64,000 nucleotides of DNA from Cannabis sativa (GCF_029168945.1 NC_083604.1:65364211-65428210), one strand, 5' to 3'; positions 1 through 11,363 are shown, counted from the stretch's first letter. The notes: generated by a model from the sequence alone, not told the origin. Numbers and translations are program-made.

Positions 1-24
1 TAAACATGTTTTACAAAAACAAAA

Positions 25-1641
25 ATGGGTTGTCAAAAACAAATGCTTGGTAGGTTCTACTTATTTGCTTCTAACATGTGGTACTTTGATAGTGGTTGTT
101 CTAGACACATGACAGGTGAAAAAGAATATCTTGTGAGCATAAGACCAATGCACTGTGGAGAAGTTACATTTGGTAATGGTCTTACTAGAAAAGTCATAGG
201 AATGGGAATTCTCAAGTTCGAAGGACTTCCTAAACTACAGAATGTCATGTTGGTTGAAGGACTAAAAGCTAATCTACTTAGCATTAGTCAGATTTGTGAT
301 CAGAGTTATACAGTGAGCTTTGATAGCAATCATTGCTATGTATATAATATTCTTGATGAAATTGTCTTACAAGGGCTGAGATCTAGTGATAATTGTTATA
401 CCCTCACTACGTATGCTACTTGTCATTCTGTCATTAAAAATACAACTGATCTATGGCATGAAAAACTTGGTCATATTCATTTTAAAAATCTGAAAAAAAA
501 TTTGTCTGTTTCAGGGATTGTTCGAGGATTACCTAAATTAGGTAAGGAGTCGTTGGGAAAATGTGGACCATGTCAGTTAGTAAAGCAACTGAAAATTTCT
601 CACAAGAGTGTCCTGGATGTGAATACTTCTAGAGTTCTCGAACTCTTGCACATGGATTTAATGGGTCCAATCCAGGTAGAAAGCTTGAATGGTAAGAGGT
701 ATATTTTTGTATGTGTTGATGATTTTTCTCGATTTTCATGGGTGGATTTTTTGAGAGAAAAATCTGATACTTTTGAAGCTTTCCAATCTTTGTGTTTAAA
801 ATTACGAGTTGAAAAAGATTGTAACATTGGTAAAATTGTTAGGATTAGGAGTGATCATGGAAATGAATTTGAAAATACCATATATGATGAATTTTGTAAA
901 GCTAACGGTATTTCTCATGAATTTTCTGCTCCTAAAACTCCTGAACAAAATGGAGTGGTTGAAAGAAAGAATCGTACTCTAATAGAAATGGCTAGAGTAA
1001 TGTTGAATAGCAAGAAGCTTACGAGGCGTCTTTGGGCCGAAGCTATTAACACTGCTTGCTATACCATCAACAGAGTATTCTTACGTCCAGGTACTCACAA
1101 AACACCATATGAAATCTGGAAAGGTAAGAAACCAAATGTAAGTCACTTTCATGTGTTTGGATGTGTTTGTTATATTTTAAGAGATCGTGATTACATTGGT
1201 AAATTTGATGCTAAAAGTGATGAAGGTGTTTTCTTAGGATATTCCACAAATAGTAGGGCATATCGTGTGTATAACATGAGAACCCAAACTGTTATGGAAT
1301 CTGCTAATGTTGTTGTTGATGACCTAAAAGATTTCTCTGAGTTTTCTACAGAAGAACAGAATGAGGACCTGCTTGAAAGGCCTGCTGCTGAGGAAAAGGA
1401 ACCTGACGAAGCTACAGAAGCAGTTGTCGAGGCTACAGTGCAGGAATCTGTTGCTACAGAACTCCCAACAACAAAAGAATCCGAGCATTCTTCAAATTCA
1501 ATCGCTGATCCAATACAGAGGGAACCATCCTCCAGGGTTAAAAAGAATCATCCTTCAGATCTCATCCTTGGAAACTTTGATGAGAGCATGGTTACAAGAA
1601 GAAAATATGCTAATATAATTCAATTCTTATGTTTTTATTTC
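25..1641 (+). pseudogene. Copia pol, 5' part: protease active site and integrase
   Basis: N-terminal part of a copia polyprotein. It begins at the protease active-site segment (WYFDSGCSRHMTG, about residues 19-31 from position 25). The GAG-pre-integrase zinc region follows (LWHEKLGHI about residue 143, KCGPC about 178). The integrase core has its catalytic acidic residues in HMDLMGP, RSDHGNEF and NGVVERKNR, then the conserved VFGCVCY segment. Integrase would insert the cDNA and protease would cut the polyprotein. An in-frame TAA lies at 1-3, so either the reading frame was broken further left or the true start is outside the window. The good frame is lost near 1631-1637, where an extra T in a T-run shifts reading; a terminal frameshifted tail then runs to the stop at 1683. 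RT continues in the next frame. Confidence 0.9.
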
Positions 1642-3172
1642 TTCTTTAGAACCAAAATCTGTAAAAGAAGCCCTAATGGATGAAGATTGGTTTCTTGCTA
1701 TGCAGGATGAGCTACATCAGTTTGTTCGAAACAAAGTCTGGAAAATGATTCCAAGACCACCGTTTGTGAACATCATTGGAACCAAGTGGATCTTCAAAAA
1801 TAAGAGTGATGAGTTTGGCACTATCATTCGGAACAAGGCAAGGTTGGTTGCCCAAGGATACACTCAAGTTGAGGGTATTGACTTTGATGAAACATTTGCT
1901 CCAATAGCTAGACTGGAATCGATCAGGTTACTTATTTCCATAGCTAGCATTCTTGGTATTAAATTGTATCAAATGGATGTCAAATCCGCCTTTTTGAATG
2001 GGCTGTTAAAAGAAGAGGTGTATGTTGAACAACCTAAAGGGTTTGAGGATCCTCATTTTCCTGATCATGTCTATAAGTTAGACAAAGCTTTGTATGGTCT
2101 AAAACAAGCACCACGTGCTTGGTATGAGCGTCTAACTGAATTTTTGCTTTCTCATGATTACAAGAGAGGAAATGTTGATAAAACACTTTTCATCAAAAAC
2201 ATTAATTCTGATGTAATTGTTGCTCAAATATATGTTGATGATATTGTGTTTGGCTCTACTTCTAACTCTGAAGTGCAGGTTTTTGTTTCCCAAATGCAAA
2301 AGGAGTTTGAAATGAGCATGGTAGGTGAACTCACTTATTTTGTCGGTCTTCAAGTGAAGCAATCAGATGAGGGAACTTTTGTCACTCAAAGCAAGTATGC
2401 AAAGAACTTGGTGAAAAAGTTTGGTCTTGAGAAAGCCAAACATACCAACACTCCCATGAGCACAACTTTGAAATTAAGCAAAGATGAACAAGGAGTAAAG
2501 GTAGATCAAACTTTGTATCGAAGTATGATAGGTAGTTTGCTTTATCTTACTGGTAGTCATCCTGACATTTGTTATAGTGTTGGTGTTTGTGCACGATATC
2601 AGGCAAATCCCATGGAATCCCATCTTTCGGCTGTGAAAAGAATCATTCACTATGTAAATAGCACTATTGATTTTGGGATTTGGTTTTCTAAAGACACTAA
2701 CTCTAACCTTGTTTGCTTTAGTGATGCTGATTGGGCAGGTAATGCAGATGATAGAAAAAGTACTAGTGGTGGATGTTTCTATCTTGGAAACAATCTTGTT
2801 TCATGGCACAGCAAGAAGCAAAACTCAATCTCTCTGTCCACAGCTGAGGCTGAGTATATTGCTGCGGGTAGTTGTTGTACCCAATTGTTATGGATGAAAC
2901 AAATGATGGCAGATTATGGGTTTGATTTGAAAACTTTAACCATCTTTTGTGATAATACTAGTGCTATAAACATTTCTAAGAATCCTGTTCAACACTCTCG
3001 CACAAAGCACATAGACATTCGTCATCACTTTATTAGAGAGCTTGTGGAAAATAAAATTCTTGTCTTAGAATATGTTGAAACTAGCAAACAAATTGCAGAT
3101 ATTTTTACTAAAGCTCTTGACTCAGTCAGTTTTATATCTCTAAGGAAATCCTTAGGGGTTTATACTGTTTAA
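1637..3172 (+). pseudogene. Copia pol, 3' part: reverse transcriptase and RNase H
   Basis: Continuation of the same polyprotein after the +1 shift. The RVT_2 reverse transcriptase starts at the EPKSVKEAL segment near 1650. It includes GTKWIFKNK, ARLVAQGYTQ, QMDVKSAFLNG, LYGLKQAPRAWYERL and the catalytic YVDDIVFGS near 2231. RNase H follows with DADWAGNADDRKSTSGG (about 2725), AEAEYIAAG, CDNTSAI and RTKHIDIRHHFIRE, ending at the TAA at 3170-3172. All catalytic motifs in this half are intact, so the only visible lesion between integrase and RT is the single-base shift near 1635. The ATG at 1676 is internal and is not a true start. Known role of the family: copying element RNA into DNA in the cytoplasm. 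Confidence 0.92.
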
Positions 3173-4637
3173 TGTTTTTGTTCTTCTTAATCCTTGATTT
3201 TTGAGTTGTCTTAGAGTTCATAATGTCTTGTCCTTGTCCTAGGAGAAAATCTCAACCTTATAAGAATTACAGTCATTATTTTATTGCTAATGTTGTAATG
3301 TTATGGTGTCATACAAGTTTGTCGGGAAAATTGTTCACTCCTCACAAGAATATTCGGGTTCATCAAACAGTGTTATGTAAGCTACCATTTTCGAATAATG
3401 ATGTTTAAAAACTGTGTGTTCAAGCTCCATTGGATGAATAGAGCTACCTATCTCAATGTGTGAAAGCCATCTCTGAGTAAGTTGGAACTATGTAATTAGG
3501 AGTTATGTAGAAGATACGCTACCATTGAAAAGGGCCACCATTGAGGTAGTGTGACAGCGTCTCCTATGGTTACAATTTATCAGAAAAAGTCTTTTTGACA
3601 TATTGGGCAATGTTCCCTGCTTACACTTTCACACACTTATGCTTGACACAGTTTGTGGTAAAAAAAATTTATCCTCGATAATGGTGTTATAAAGTCGTTA
3701 CATACTGTTTGATTTTCTTTAATATTCTTGGTGACTGAGTTAATTTTTCCTGTGTAACCGGTATGACCTCATTCTACTACTTCATTAGCTTGATAAAATA
3801 ATTTCTGACTATTCTTATGAGGTTGATTTTTTCATCAGGGACAAAGACAAGCGGACATTGTGAATTTTAGTTACAAAAATATCAAGGTTATTTTCTTTTT
3901 CTGTCTTTTAAATAAAAAAAAAACAAACAAACAAAAAATTTGTGACCGAGTTTGTCAATTGAGCTTTCTTAAAAATTTCTTATTATTTATCTTGTTATGT
4001 TTCATTATATTATTAGACACTATTTTTTGCTCTTAAGTGGTGATTAGTGCTTTATGTGTCTCTTTGTGTTCTCTTGTTCATTATTTGCAAAAAAAAATTT
4101 TGGGGGGCATTTTTTGAAAAAATTAAAGAAAAAGGGGGGCATATTTTTTCGATTCTTTGTTAATATTTTTTCTTTTATTTTTTCATTTGCAGAAACATGT
4201 TTTAATTGTATTTTTTATATTGTGTTTCCTTTATGTTTGGAGATTTGGTCTTATTTTGGTGTTTTTAGGAAACTTGTCCTTAAATAATTAATTATTTTTT
4301 GTGTCCTTTTTGGAGGCAATTTCGGATTTGGTTGGGATATTTAATACTTAGATTTTGAGGGGATATTTGGTTTCCTTTTTCCAATTAAGGAAACATTGAC
4401 CATTTTTTGAAAAACCTTTTTTGGTTTCCTTTTTCCTCTCCACACGTGGTTCCAAGGTAAGGAAGTTACTTTCCTTTTCAATTTTTTCTGATTTTGGGAA
4501 AGTAAAATCATGTGTATATATTCTCAACTACCCACTCACCCACGATCACCACTCTCTCTTATCTTTCTATTTTTTTTCTCAAAGGTCTAATTTTTTCAAA
4601 GTGTGGGAGTGTTTGTGTTCTAGGGTTTCAAAGAGAT
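3173..4637 (+). other. Spacer between pol and the env-position ORF
   Basis: I see no credible coding sequence in these 1.46 kb. The stretch is T-rich, with short ORFs that lack known motifs. Near its right end (about 4500-4637) it looks like a plant promoter and 5' leader: a TATA-like stretch, pyrimidine-rich sequence, then AGGGTTTCAAAGAG directly before the ATG. Sireviruses usually carry a spacer here. Confidence 0.5.
4514..4521 (+). promoter_or_regulatory. TATA-like box ahead of the env-position ORF
   Basis: TATATATT lies about 117 bp upstream of the ATG at 4638, and the leader between them resembles plant 5' leaders (CT-rich, then AGGGTTTC). This could drive a separate transcript for the extra ORF. 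In such A/T-rich DNA a TATA match alone is weak evidence. Confidence 0.25.
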
Positions 4638-6326
4638 ATGGCCAAAACTAAGAATGCCCAACCGTCCAAGAAGCCCTCTCGTGGCTCTGCCTCTGCATCT
4701 CCGATTACCCCTCCGGCGCCGCCTGCACCAGCGACTGGAGCTCCTGGTTCATCCTCTGCTCCGACGAAATCTGCCAGAAAATCGAAGACCCAAGCTCGAA
4801 AATCAGTGATCAATCTCGCCTCTCCACCTGTCGTTGCTTTTCTAATTGCTTCTTCAACACCTGGGTTTGGTGATCATGATGAATCTCATTCATCCGATCA
4901 CACATTGTAGAAGTCCTCTTCTTCGAATGGTGCTCCTAATGTCGACAAAGCTATGGTGACTTTGCCCACGGTGAGTTCTCGAACAAGGTCCAAGGTTTCC
5001 ACTCCTCAAAAGCCCGAAGTGTTTCAACCTAAAATTGTATCCAAAGGGAAAAAGGTGGTTTCTTCGTCTTCAAAGGCCAAAAATCTCAAGGAGAATCCCC
5101 CTTCCGTCTCATCCTCGGATTCTGAACCTGAAGAAACTGAGGAGGATCATGATTTAGAGGGCTTGTCCAATTCAAGTGAAGAATTTGTGCCCAAAGACCA
5201 ACCTGCTGTTGATGATTCTGAATCCGAGAGTGAAGAACCAGAGGCTGATCCTGTCACTACAAAACCTGTTCCTGTCCCTGCTGCAGTTCCAAAGAAGGAC
5301 AAAGGAAAAAGGCCCATTGTCTCTCCAAATCCTGTTCTTCCACAGAAAAGAAAAAGGCCCTCTGGTATTTCTCTTGATAACTTCAAGCCCCACTCTCATT
5401 ACTTTTGCTATAATGATCATGCTAGAGATATGAAATTCTATGAGAATAGGAATTTTACTGTGGAGAAAAATTTTAATGTCATTGTTCATAAGCCTTTTGG
5501 GGTTTATAACATGTTGAAAGAAAGACAATGGGTAGATACTTTGATCGGTTTTGATGGCTATGTGGATAGAATCGTGAAGGAATTTTATGCTAACATCACT
5601 GATGAGTTTCTCGATGAGGACTCTTTTGTGTTTGGCAAAGTATTTGTCAGAGGACACTGGTATTCCTTTACTGTGAATGATGTGGCTGAAACTCTCAATC
5701 TGCCTATGGGAATTGAGCCAACTGATGTGGAGTTTGATCGTCAAAAGGTGTTCGGTTATCTCACTGGTGATAATGATGTTAAACTCTCTGACACCATGCA
5801 TATGTCTCAACTCACCTATCAACATGCTGCTCTCATGAGGTTTTCCCTATCCAATTTGTTTCCTTGCTCCAATCCGGTAAATGTTTCAAATGAACTTGCT
5901 TTCTTTTTGTATAAAGTTTCAATTGGTGCTAAAATTGATTTGGCTGACATGATTTGGGAGCAAATTGTTTCTCTTCGAAAGGGCAAGAAACCTAGGCTCA
6001 ATCTTATTTTTCCTCATTTAATCTATAAGATTTTATCTGATCAAGAGGAATTGATTCTTGAGAATGAATCAATTGAGATGCCTGCTGTTCGAACCACTTT
6101 CAAAATTCCTGAGAAGCCTCCTCAAGGAAAAGCTGCTCAAAGAAAGGCTCGGTCTACTTCCCCTGGTATTACAAATGATCCTGCTGCTGCATGTGCTTCA
6201 ACTTCTTCTCCTACAGAAATGGCAGAATTCAATTTGCGTTTGGGAAGAATGGAGACAAGTCAGGCCTTGCTTCTTAGGAAGATGGACAGCATCATGAAAT
6301 ACTTCCGACCCAATGATGATGAATAA
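4638..6326 (+). pseudogene. Sirevirus env-position accessory ORF (plant transposon protein domain), one internal stop
   Basis: One frame of 562 sense and stop codons runs from the ATG at 4638 to the TAA at 6324-6326. It is interrupted only by TAG at 4908-4910. The N-terminus is basic, Ser/Pro/Ala-rich and low-complexity (about residues 1-110). An acidic Ser/Glu-rich stretch follows, then a KRKRP nuclear-localisation-like cluster near residue 240. The folded part (about 250-480) contains VKEFYAN near residue 312, VFVRGHWYSF near 334 and ETLNLP near 351. This pattern matches the family annotated as 'putative plant transposon protein'. The last 35 residues look like a short coiled coil. I see no signal peptide or clear membrane span, so the usual label 'envelope-like' rests on position only. 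The function is unknown. The stop is followed by AAG, not by the CARYYA readthrough context, so it is probably a mutation. Confidence 0.8.
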
Positions 6327-6421
6327 GTGGTTCAATCTTTTATCTCTTGCTTTTTAGTAATGTATGCTTGAACTTATGACTTTGTCTATGTTTTTTTGTT
6401 ATCTTTGGCTCCTTGATAGAC

Positions 6422-6743
6422 AAAAAGGGGGAGTAGTATTATTTTTTTTTTTTTGGATTCATTGTTTGGATTCTATGTTACAACTCTGGACCCTTGGTTT
6501 TAGGGGGAGTTGCTTGTTTGTGGTTTGTACACTTTTTCGTTTAAAAAGTTGTTGTGTTTTTGGTTTGTAAGCTTTTCCGTCCAAAAAAAGTTCTTTGTTT
6601 TATGTGTTAGAGTGCTTTCATGCAGGGGGTTTATTTTCTATACTCTTTTATCTTTAAGAAGCTGTTTGCTTTGGTTTCTAACACTTGATGCAGGTTTTCT
6701 CATAATAAAATGTTTTGTCAATCAAAGTGCCAAAGGGGGAGAT
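6422..6743 (+). promoter_or_regulatory. Three polypurine-tract motifs before the 3' LTR
   Basis: AAAAAGGGGGAG at 6422-6433, TTTTAGGGGGAG at about 6498-6509 and CCAAAGGGGGAGAT at 6730-6743. The last one abuts the LTR and is the expected primer for plus-strand DNA synthesis. Several copies of this motif before the 3' LTR are a known Sirevirus feature. Confidence 0.75.
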
Positions 6744-7173
6744 TGTTAATTCCATTTTGGCATATTCAATTGACAAAAGTATTTTATTATTTATTGTATA
6801 TTTCGGCTGGTATGTGTTTAATATGGTTTCCTATTTTGTGTCTTTAAACTTGGAAGGATAGTTGTCTAGCTTTCCTATTTTTGGAAAAAAGGTAAAAATA
6901 GTAAGTTTGGTTACCCATTTCGTTTTTATCTAACCAGCTGTATAATTTGATCCAGTGTTGAGTTTTCCATTTTCTCAGATCAGATTTCTTGAAGAGTTAA
7001 CTGAAGCTAAACTTTCCTTTTCTATAAAAGGAAAGTTGTACTTACTGCCCACGATTCTGTAGGTACAGAAACGGAAATTCCTGGACTGATTGAAGAATTA
7101 TTTTAGGGAAGTTTCTAGTGGGCTGAGGTCTTGTTTAGACCGAATGTAAGCTGTCAATAAGATGTATCTTCAT

Positions 7174-7181
7174 TATAAATA
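7174..7181 (+). promoter_or_regulatory. LTR TATA box
   Basis: TATAAATA lies 430 bp into the LTR, followed about 30 bp later by a plausible start site. The hairpin array begins about 170 bp downstream, so it should fall in transcribed R/U5. Confidence 0.5.
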
Positions 7182-7348
7182 CATCATATAGCAGCTAGGT
7201 TTTGTATCTCTTTCATTCACTTTCAAATCTTAAGGAAAGAGTGTCTTTGTTATGTAGAGAAGAGCTGTTCGACTCTTACTCTGTTTATTTGTTGTTTGTA
7301 TTGTCTTGAGTCTGTATTCAAGTCTACAACAAAGAAGAGCATCAATGC

Positions 7349-7565
7349 ACCTTCGGGAGAAGGTATTTACAAGCTTTCGGGAGATTGCTTTTGAAGTCTT
7401 GCATCGGGAGGATACAAGCACACCTTCGGGAGAAGGGTTTTACAAGCTTTCGGGAGATTGCTTTTGAAGTCTTGCATCGGGATGATACAAGCACACAACC
7501 TTCGGGAGATGGTTGTATAGGCTTTCGGGAGATAGCCTCTAAACCTTGAATCAGGAGGATTCAAG
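7349..7565 (+). repeat. Array of nine hairpins in three A-B-C rounds
   Basis: Three rounds with a 73-76 bp period. Class A: 7349-7364, 7423-7436, 7495-7516. Class B: 7371-7390, 7444-7463, 7519-7538. Class C: 7398-7418, 7471-7491, 7545-7565. Each hairpin has a TCGGGAG-type loop flanked by complementary arms. In the third round both arms differ from the first two yet still pair: class A ACCTTC/GAAGGT becomes ACAACC/GGTTGT, class B AAGC/GCTT becomes AGGCT/AGCCT, and class C becomes a perfect CTTGAATC/GATTCAAG. Repeated palindromic motifs are reported for Sirevirus LTRs. Confidence 0.8.
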
Positions 7566-7962
7566 CACTCTTCAAGGTGATCGAAGGGAGTTCGAGCACT
7601 TGGAGTTTTATCAAGATTCGGTTAGTAGGTGGAATACATCAAGCTTGCAGCATACAATAAGAGGGAGTCTATTTATGCATAAGTCAATTACTTTGTATTT
7701 TTTGATACCAATCTAATGAATCTTATCTCTGGGCGTGGCCTCGTGGACTAGTAACAATCTGAAAGGATTGTTGAAACCACGTTAAAAAATCTTGTGTGTT
7801 TTTACTTTTATGCACTGTTTGTTTTTCTGGGTTTCTCTGGAGTTACACAGTTGTATTCTGTAACTACGGAAAAACTGTTTTCAGTATCAGTTTCATAATT
7901 CCGCATTTAATTAATCACTTAATTAAATAATTAAACTGTGAATATTAAAATACGAAATTTCA

Positions 7963-8415
7963 CTAATAATCAATAGAAACAACATCAATTTTTTTTTTTT
8001 GAGAGAAAGAAACAACATCAAATTTCAAGTTCTCAAAATCTATAAAAATAAATAATAAAAAAAAAAAACAGATCTCATAAACACAAACTCAAACATTACA
8101 ACCCCAGTAAAACACTAAAGCTCAAACATTAAAAACACACGCAATAAATTCGAACCCATAACTTAACACACACATCAGAATAAAAATTAAACCATAAATA
8201 AAAATTTATGCTACTATTTTTCGAATTCACATATTTATTAGCAACAAATTTAATATTTTAAGTATTTATGTCACAAATTTTTTAATAGTAAAGTTAAAAT
8301 TTTAATATAATTTTACTAAGTAATTATTATTAATTAAAATAAACAATTTATATTTTATATATAATAAAAAATATTTTATATATATTCTCGTCGCAAAGCG
8401 CGAAATGTTTACTAG
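7963..8415 (+). mobile_element. Helitron 3' end, truncated on the left by the Sirevirus
   Basis: A hairpin TCGTCGC-AAA-GCGCGA (8388-8403, one bulged T) is followed by AATGTTTA and CTAG at 8412-8415, then T. This is the standard plant Helitron 3' terminus. No 5' end is seen before the Sirevirus LTR at 7962, so the Sirevirus probably inserted into this Helitron. The visible 450 bp are A/T-rich and noncoding. Confidence 0.55.
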
Positions 8416-9441
8416 TTAGTTATAATCCCTAACTACACCACGTTGCATTAGCGGTTAATATTTATCATTTATCTACTAAATAAAAAATGTCACTATGTAC
8501 TAACTAAAATTATCACTAGCTAACTAAATCTAATTAAAGTTAAGAAAAATTAATAAAAAATATCCTAAAACCATACTATATATTTACAAACTATCAATTA
8601 TCTATCTATATGAACTATTTATATTAATTAAATATATGTCTAATCATTTATTAATATCATCATTAATTTATTCATTTCATGAAAAATTATTTATATTTAT
8701 ATAAAAAAAAAACTACCTATCTAATTCAAATTTTATAAATAATATTTTTTCTAATCTTTTAATCAAAATTTTCTAAATCATATAATTAATAATTAAATAA
8801 ATAAAATATCTATCTATCTAAAATTTTATAAATTATATAATAACTTGATTTTAAAAGAAAAATTAATAAATAAATAAAAAAAACAAAAAATATCTATTGA
8901 ATTTTTAACCCTAAATGGCATAACAATTTTTATATTTAATATACTAAAATATTTATCTAATGACTAACCCTAAACTGCATGTCTAACGGCATACATAATT
9001 GATTAAGTTGTATGGATCTTGAATTATACTTTAGGAGAGGCATCAATATGTACATATGGAGGAATATGTAATAGCTCTTTCTAATTATCATCAAGGAAAT
9101 ACAAAAAATACCAGATATACACATACATATATCTATGTCTGATTATTATAATTATTGATAATTCACAAAAGTTATATGAGAAATAGAAAACGATTTGATA
9201 ATAAACTATGTTTATTCTAGAAAGTTGATAGTTTATGTTTAAGGGATAAAATTAAGAGATATAAGAAAATATAATTTTTCTTTAAATTAATTAATTAATT
9301 TCTAATTAATATCTCTAACTAGTATATGAGGGATAAAAAATGAGAAATATGGTTGATATCTATTATATAATATAATTTTAGTTTTAAATAATCAATTAGT
9401 TTTTTTTTTTTTTCCAATTTTACTATTTTTTAAAAGGGATA
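8416..9441. other. A/T-rich DNA without recognisable features
   Basis: No ORF of note, no RNA gene and no terminal repeats seen. Short TCTATCTA- and TAAT-type repeats are scattered through it. Confidence 0.5.
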
Positions 9442-9807
9442 TCTTTATATATTAAAAGTGTTTATCTAACGTCAATTATTGGTTTAACGATTCATTTTAA
9501 CGTTTTGTTTTTTTTTCTATAGCAAAGTTAACGTCGAGTTAACGGAACCGTTAACTTAGAAAAAAAAATCTATTTTTTCTAACCCTAACGATTACTGCTA
9601 ATGATGAGGATCCGAGAAGGAGAGGCGGCTAGAAATATTCTAAAAGAAACAATCAAAACAGAACAACTAATTATTAAGAATCCCCATCCCTATAATCATC
9701 AAAATCGATTCTCACTGCTTCAATAAGGAAATCGATCCTCAATCCTGTAATCGTCAAAATCGATTCTAACTCCTTGAATAAGGAAATCAATCTGTGAAGG
9801 AAATAAT

Positions 9808-10110
9808 TTGTTCACCGACGAAGAAGCAAAGGAAGATATGGATGGCTTCTCACTCAGGACACTGCCGATTTGCTACCGATTTCAAACGAGGTATTTGAGC
9901 CAGACCCATGAATACGACTCAGACTGTGTTGTTTTTCGCTACGAAACATTCAATTTCAAAGAACCTATGATGATCTCAATAAAAAATGTTTTCACGATTT
10001 TTGTTATAAATATAATACGTAAGATATACTTCTGTTTTGCTTTGGTCTTCTTTAAATTTTCATGCAAAATTGATGCGGAGAAGAGGAACACAGTGAGACT
10101 ATGGTGGTGA
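9808..10110 (+). other. 100-codon open frame inside the Helitron, origin unknown
   Basis: An open frame of 100 codons with no motif I recognise. The first 60 codons are of mixed composition (MDGFSLRTLPICYRF segment), unlike the A/T-rich surroundings. They could be a second captured host fragment, but there is no homology I can name. The end is hydrophobic and A/T-driven. I would not call it a gene. Confidence 0.2.
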
Positions 10111-10722
10111 CACTAGAGAAGAAGGATGATAACACTGCACTCTGCATAGAAACTCAAGGAACTCTTTTGGGTTGGAAAGATAAGAAAAATGAAGCCCTAA
10201 GAAAGTGAATCAACCCCATTTTTCAGGAACAAAGAGAAGGTTCTGCTCACTTGCTTTCGAAGAATTAATTTCAGTTTGGAAATCAAACAATAAATTTTTT
10301 ATCTGCTAATTTATGGGTAATGTCAAATGTCTCTACCTGTTAATTTCTTATGAACTCTTTTGGGTATGCTTGCTTTTATGAATGTTATATGCTATATTCA
10401 CTTTGATTTCCTAGACATTAAATTTTATGTATTTATTTTTATAATGCAAGCTTTGTCTCTTATTCCCATTAAAAGTTTGTTCTCATGTTATATAGGTGTT
10501 GTGTTGATCTACTTATATACTTAGGTATTTTGGATATTGTGGATGATTAATACATTAATATTTGTCACCACTTTTTTTTTTTATTTCTTTTCCAACTTTG
10601 AAGGAGGCGTGCTTTTTATATCTTTTCCCCACTTTATTTGTTCTCCGCTTGTAGCCTTTATGTTTTTAAAAAAAAAAAAAATTGTTGATTTAATTAATGG
10701 AACTCTAATTGTCGTTGCTTTT

Positions 10723-11363
10723 GAGGCGATTGACAAAGTTCAAGAAGAAACTAAGAGTCGGTCAGCCATCAGGTATATGATTATGTGATTGTAATAAGTA
10801 GTTCTAAAACACTTTATCCTATATTCGCCTAAATATATACAGCTTTCAAGCTCTTGGATCCTGTAGATTATTTTTTACTTGACACAAAGTTATCATCTTC
10901 TATGTTTTTAGATAGGAAACCACCTGGAGTAGGACGTGGCAGAGGACACTACAAGAAATGTCACTTTTGCCAACACATTTTTGTGCTAACAAAAGTTAGT
11001 ATTGTGCTAGTAAAATAGAATTTACCTATGATGTGTTGGTAAAAGGGGGTTGGCAATTCAATGTTGGTATTAGAACTTTTGCCAGCATAAAATGAAAAGC
11101 GCTGGCAAAAAAAACTTTTCCTATCGCGTAAATGTGCTGGTAAAAGTTAGATTTTAGCCACTGCAAATGTACGCTGGTAAAACTTTGATCTCTTTGCTAG
11201 CGCAGTTTGTGAAATCTGCTGGTAAAAGTTACTTTTACCAGCAGCGAACTGTGCTGATAAAAGTGACATTTCTTGTAGTGGGAAGAGGTAGGGACGAGGA
11301 AAGCAACCTAAAGGGATTGGATTTGGTGGTAGAGCTGGTGGAGGAAGGCATAATAGTATATAG
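10723..11363 (+). pseudogene. LSM4: Captured LSM4 (U6 snRNA-associated Sm-like) fragment with an intron
   Basis: The end of one exon encodes AIDKVQEETKSRS (10726-10764). An intron of about 140 bp runs to a TTTTTAG acceptor at 10911. The next exon encodes DRKPPGVGRGRGRG (10912-10946) and resumes after a MITE at 11284 with more Gly/Arg, then KQPKGIGFGGRAGGG in a shifted frame up to TAG at 11361-11363. These match the C-terminal part of plant LSM4, which binds U6 snRNA in the LSm2-8 complex and takes part in decapping in LSm1-7. The retained intron shows capture from genomic DNA. Lesions: the Sm domain is absent, the donor region carries extra bases (the likely GT is at 10773-10774), and there is one frameshift plus the 334-bp MITE. 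It cannot make LSM4. Family identification is from remembered motifs. Confidence 0.75.
10947..11280. mobile_element. CACTA MITE, copy 1 (TSD GGA)
   Basis: Starts CACTACAAGAAATGTCAC and ends with its reverse complement. It is 334 bp, flanked by GGA at 10944-10946 and 11281-11283. The 3-bp duplication and the CACTA termini place it in the CACTA/EnSpm superfamily. No transposase is encoded. The interior is built of TGCTGGTAAAAGT-like motifs in both orientations. It sits in the Gly/Arg-coding exon of the captured LSM4 fragment. Confidence 0.9.

Larger units (their letters stand above)
1..7962 (+). mobile_element. Sirevirus-like Ty1/copia retrotransposon, 3' portion
   Basis: This is the 3' part of a copia element whose 5' LTR, primer site and gag lie left of the window. 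Seen in order: protease/pre-integrase region, integrase, reverse transcriptase, RNase H, a 1.4 kb spacer, an extra ORF in the env position, three polypurine motifs and one LTR. The domain order with integrase before RT is diagnostic of Ty1/copia. The extra ORF after pol and the repeated AAAGGGGGA-type motifs before the 3' LTR are Sirevirus hallmarks. The copy is defective: pol has a frameshift and the extra ORF an in-frame stop. The target duplication cannot be tested because the left end is missing. Confidence 0.9.
6744..7962 (+). repeat. 3' LTR of the Sirevirus-like element
   Basis: The LTR begins TGTTAATTCC directly after the polypurine tract and ends ...AAATTTCA at 7962. That gives TG...CA ends and 1219 bp. 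It holds a TATA box at about 7174, a hairpin array at 7349-7565, and the typical U5 end rich in TTAATTAA-like motifs. The partner LTR is outside the window, so the right boundary rests on the TG/CA rule and family resemblance. Confidence 0.8.

Noticed and set aside
4908..4910. Programmed readthrough at the TAG in the Sirevirus ORF
   Set aside because: The following codon is AAG, not the CARYYA context, and the stop falls in a low-complexity region with no structure seen. A mutation is simpler.
5172..5825. 217-codon minus-strand frame
   Set aside because: Shadow of the Sirevirus accessory ORF on the other strand; no motif of its own.
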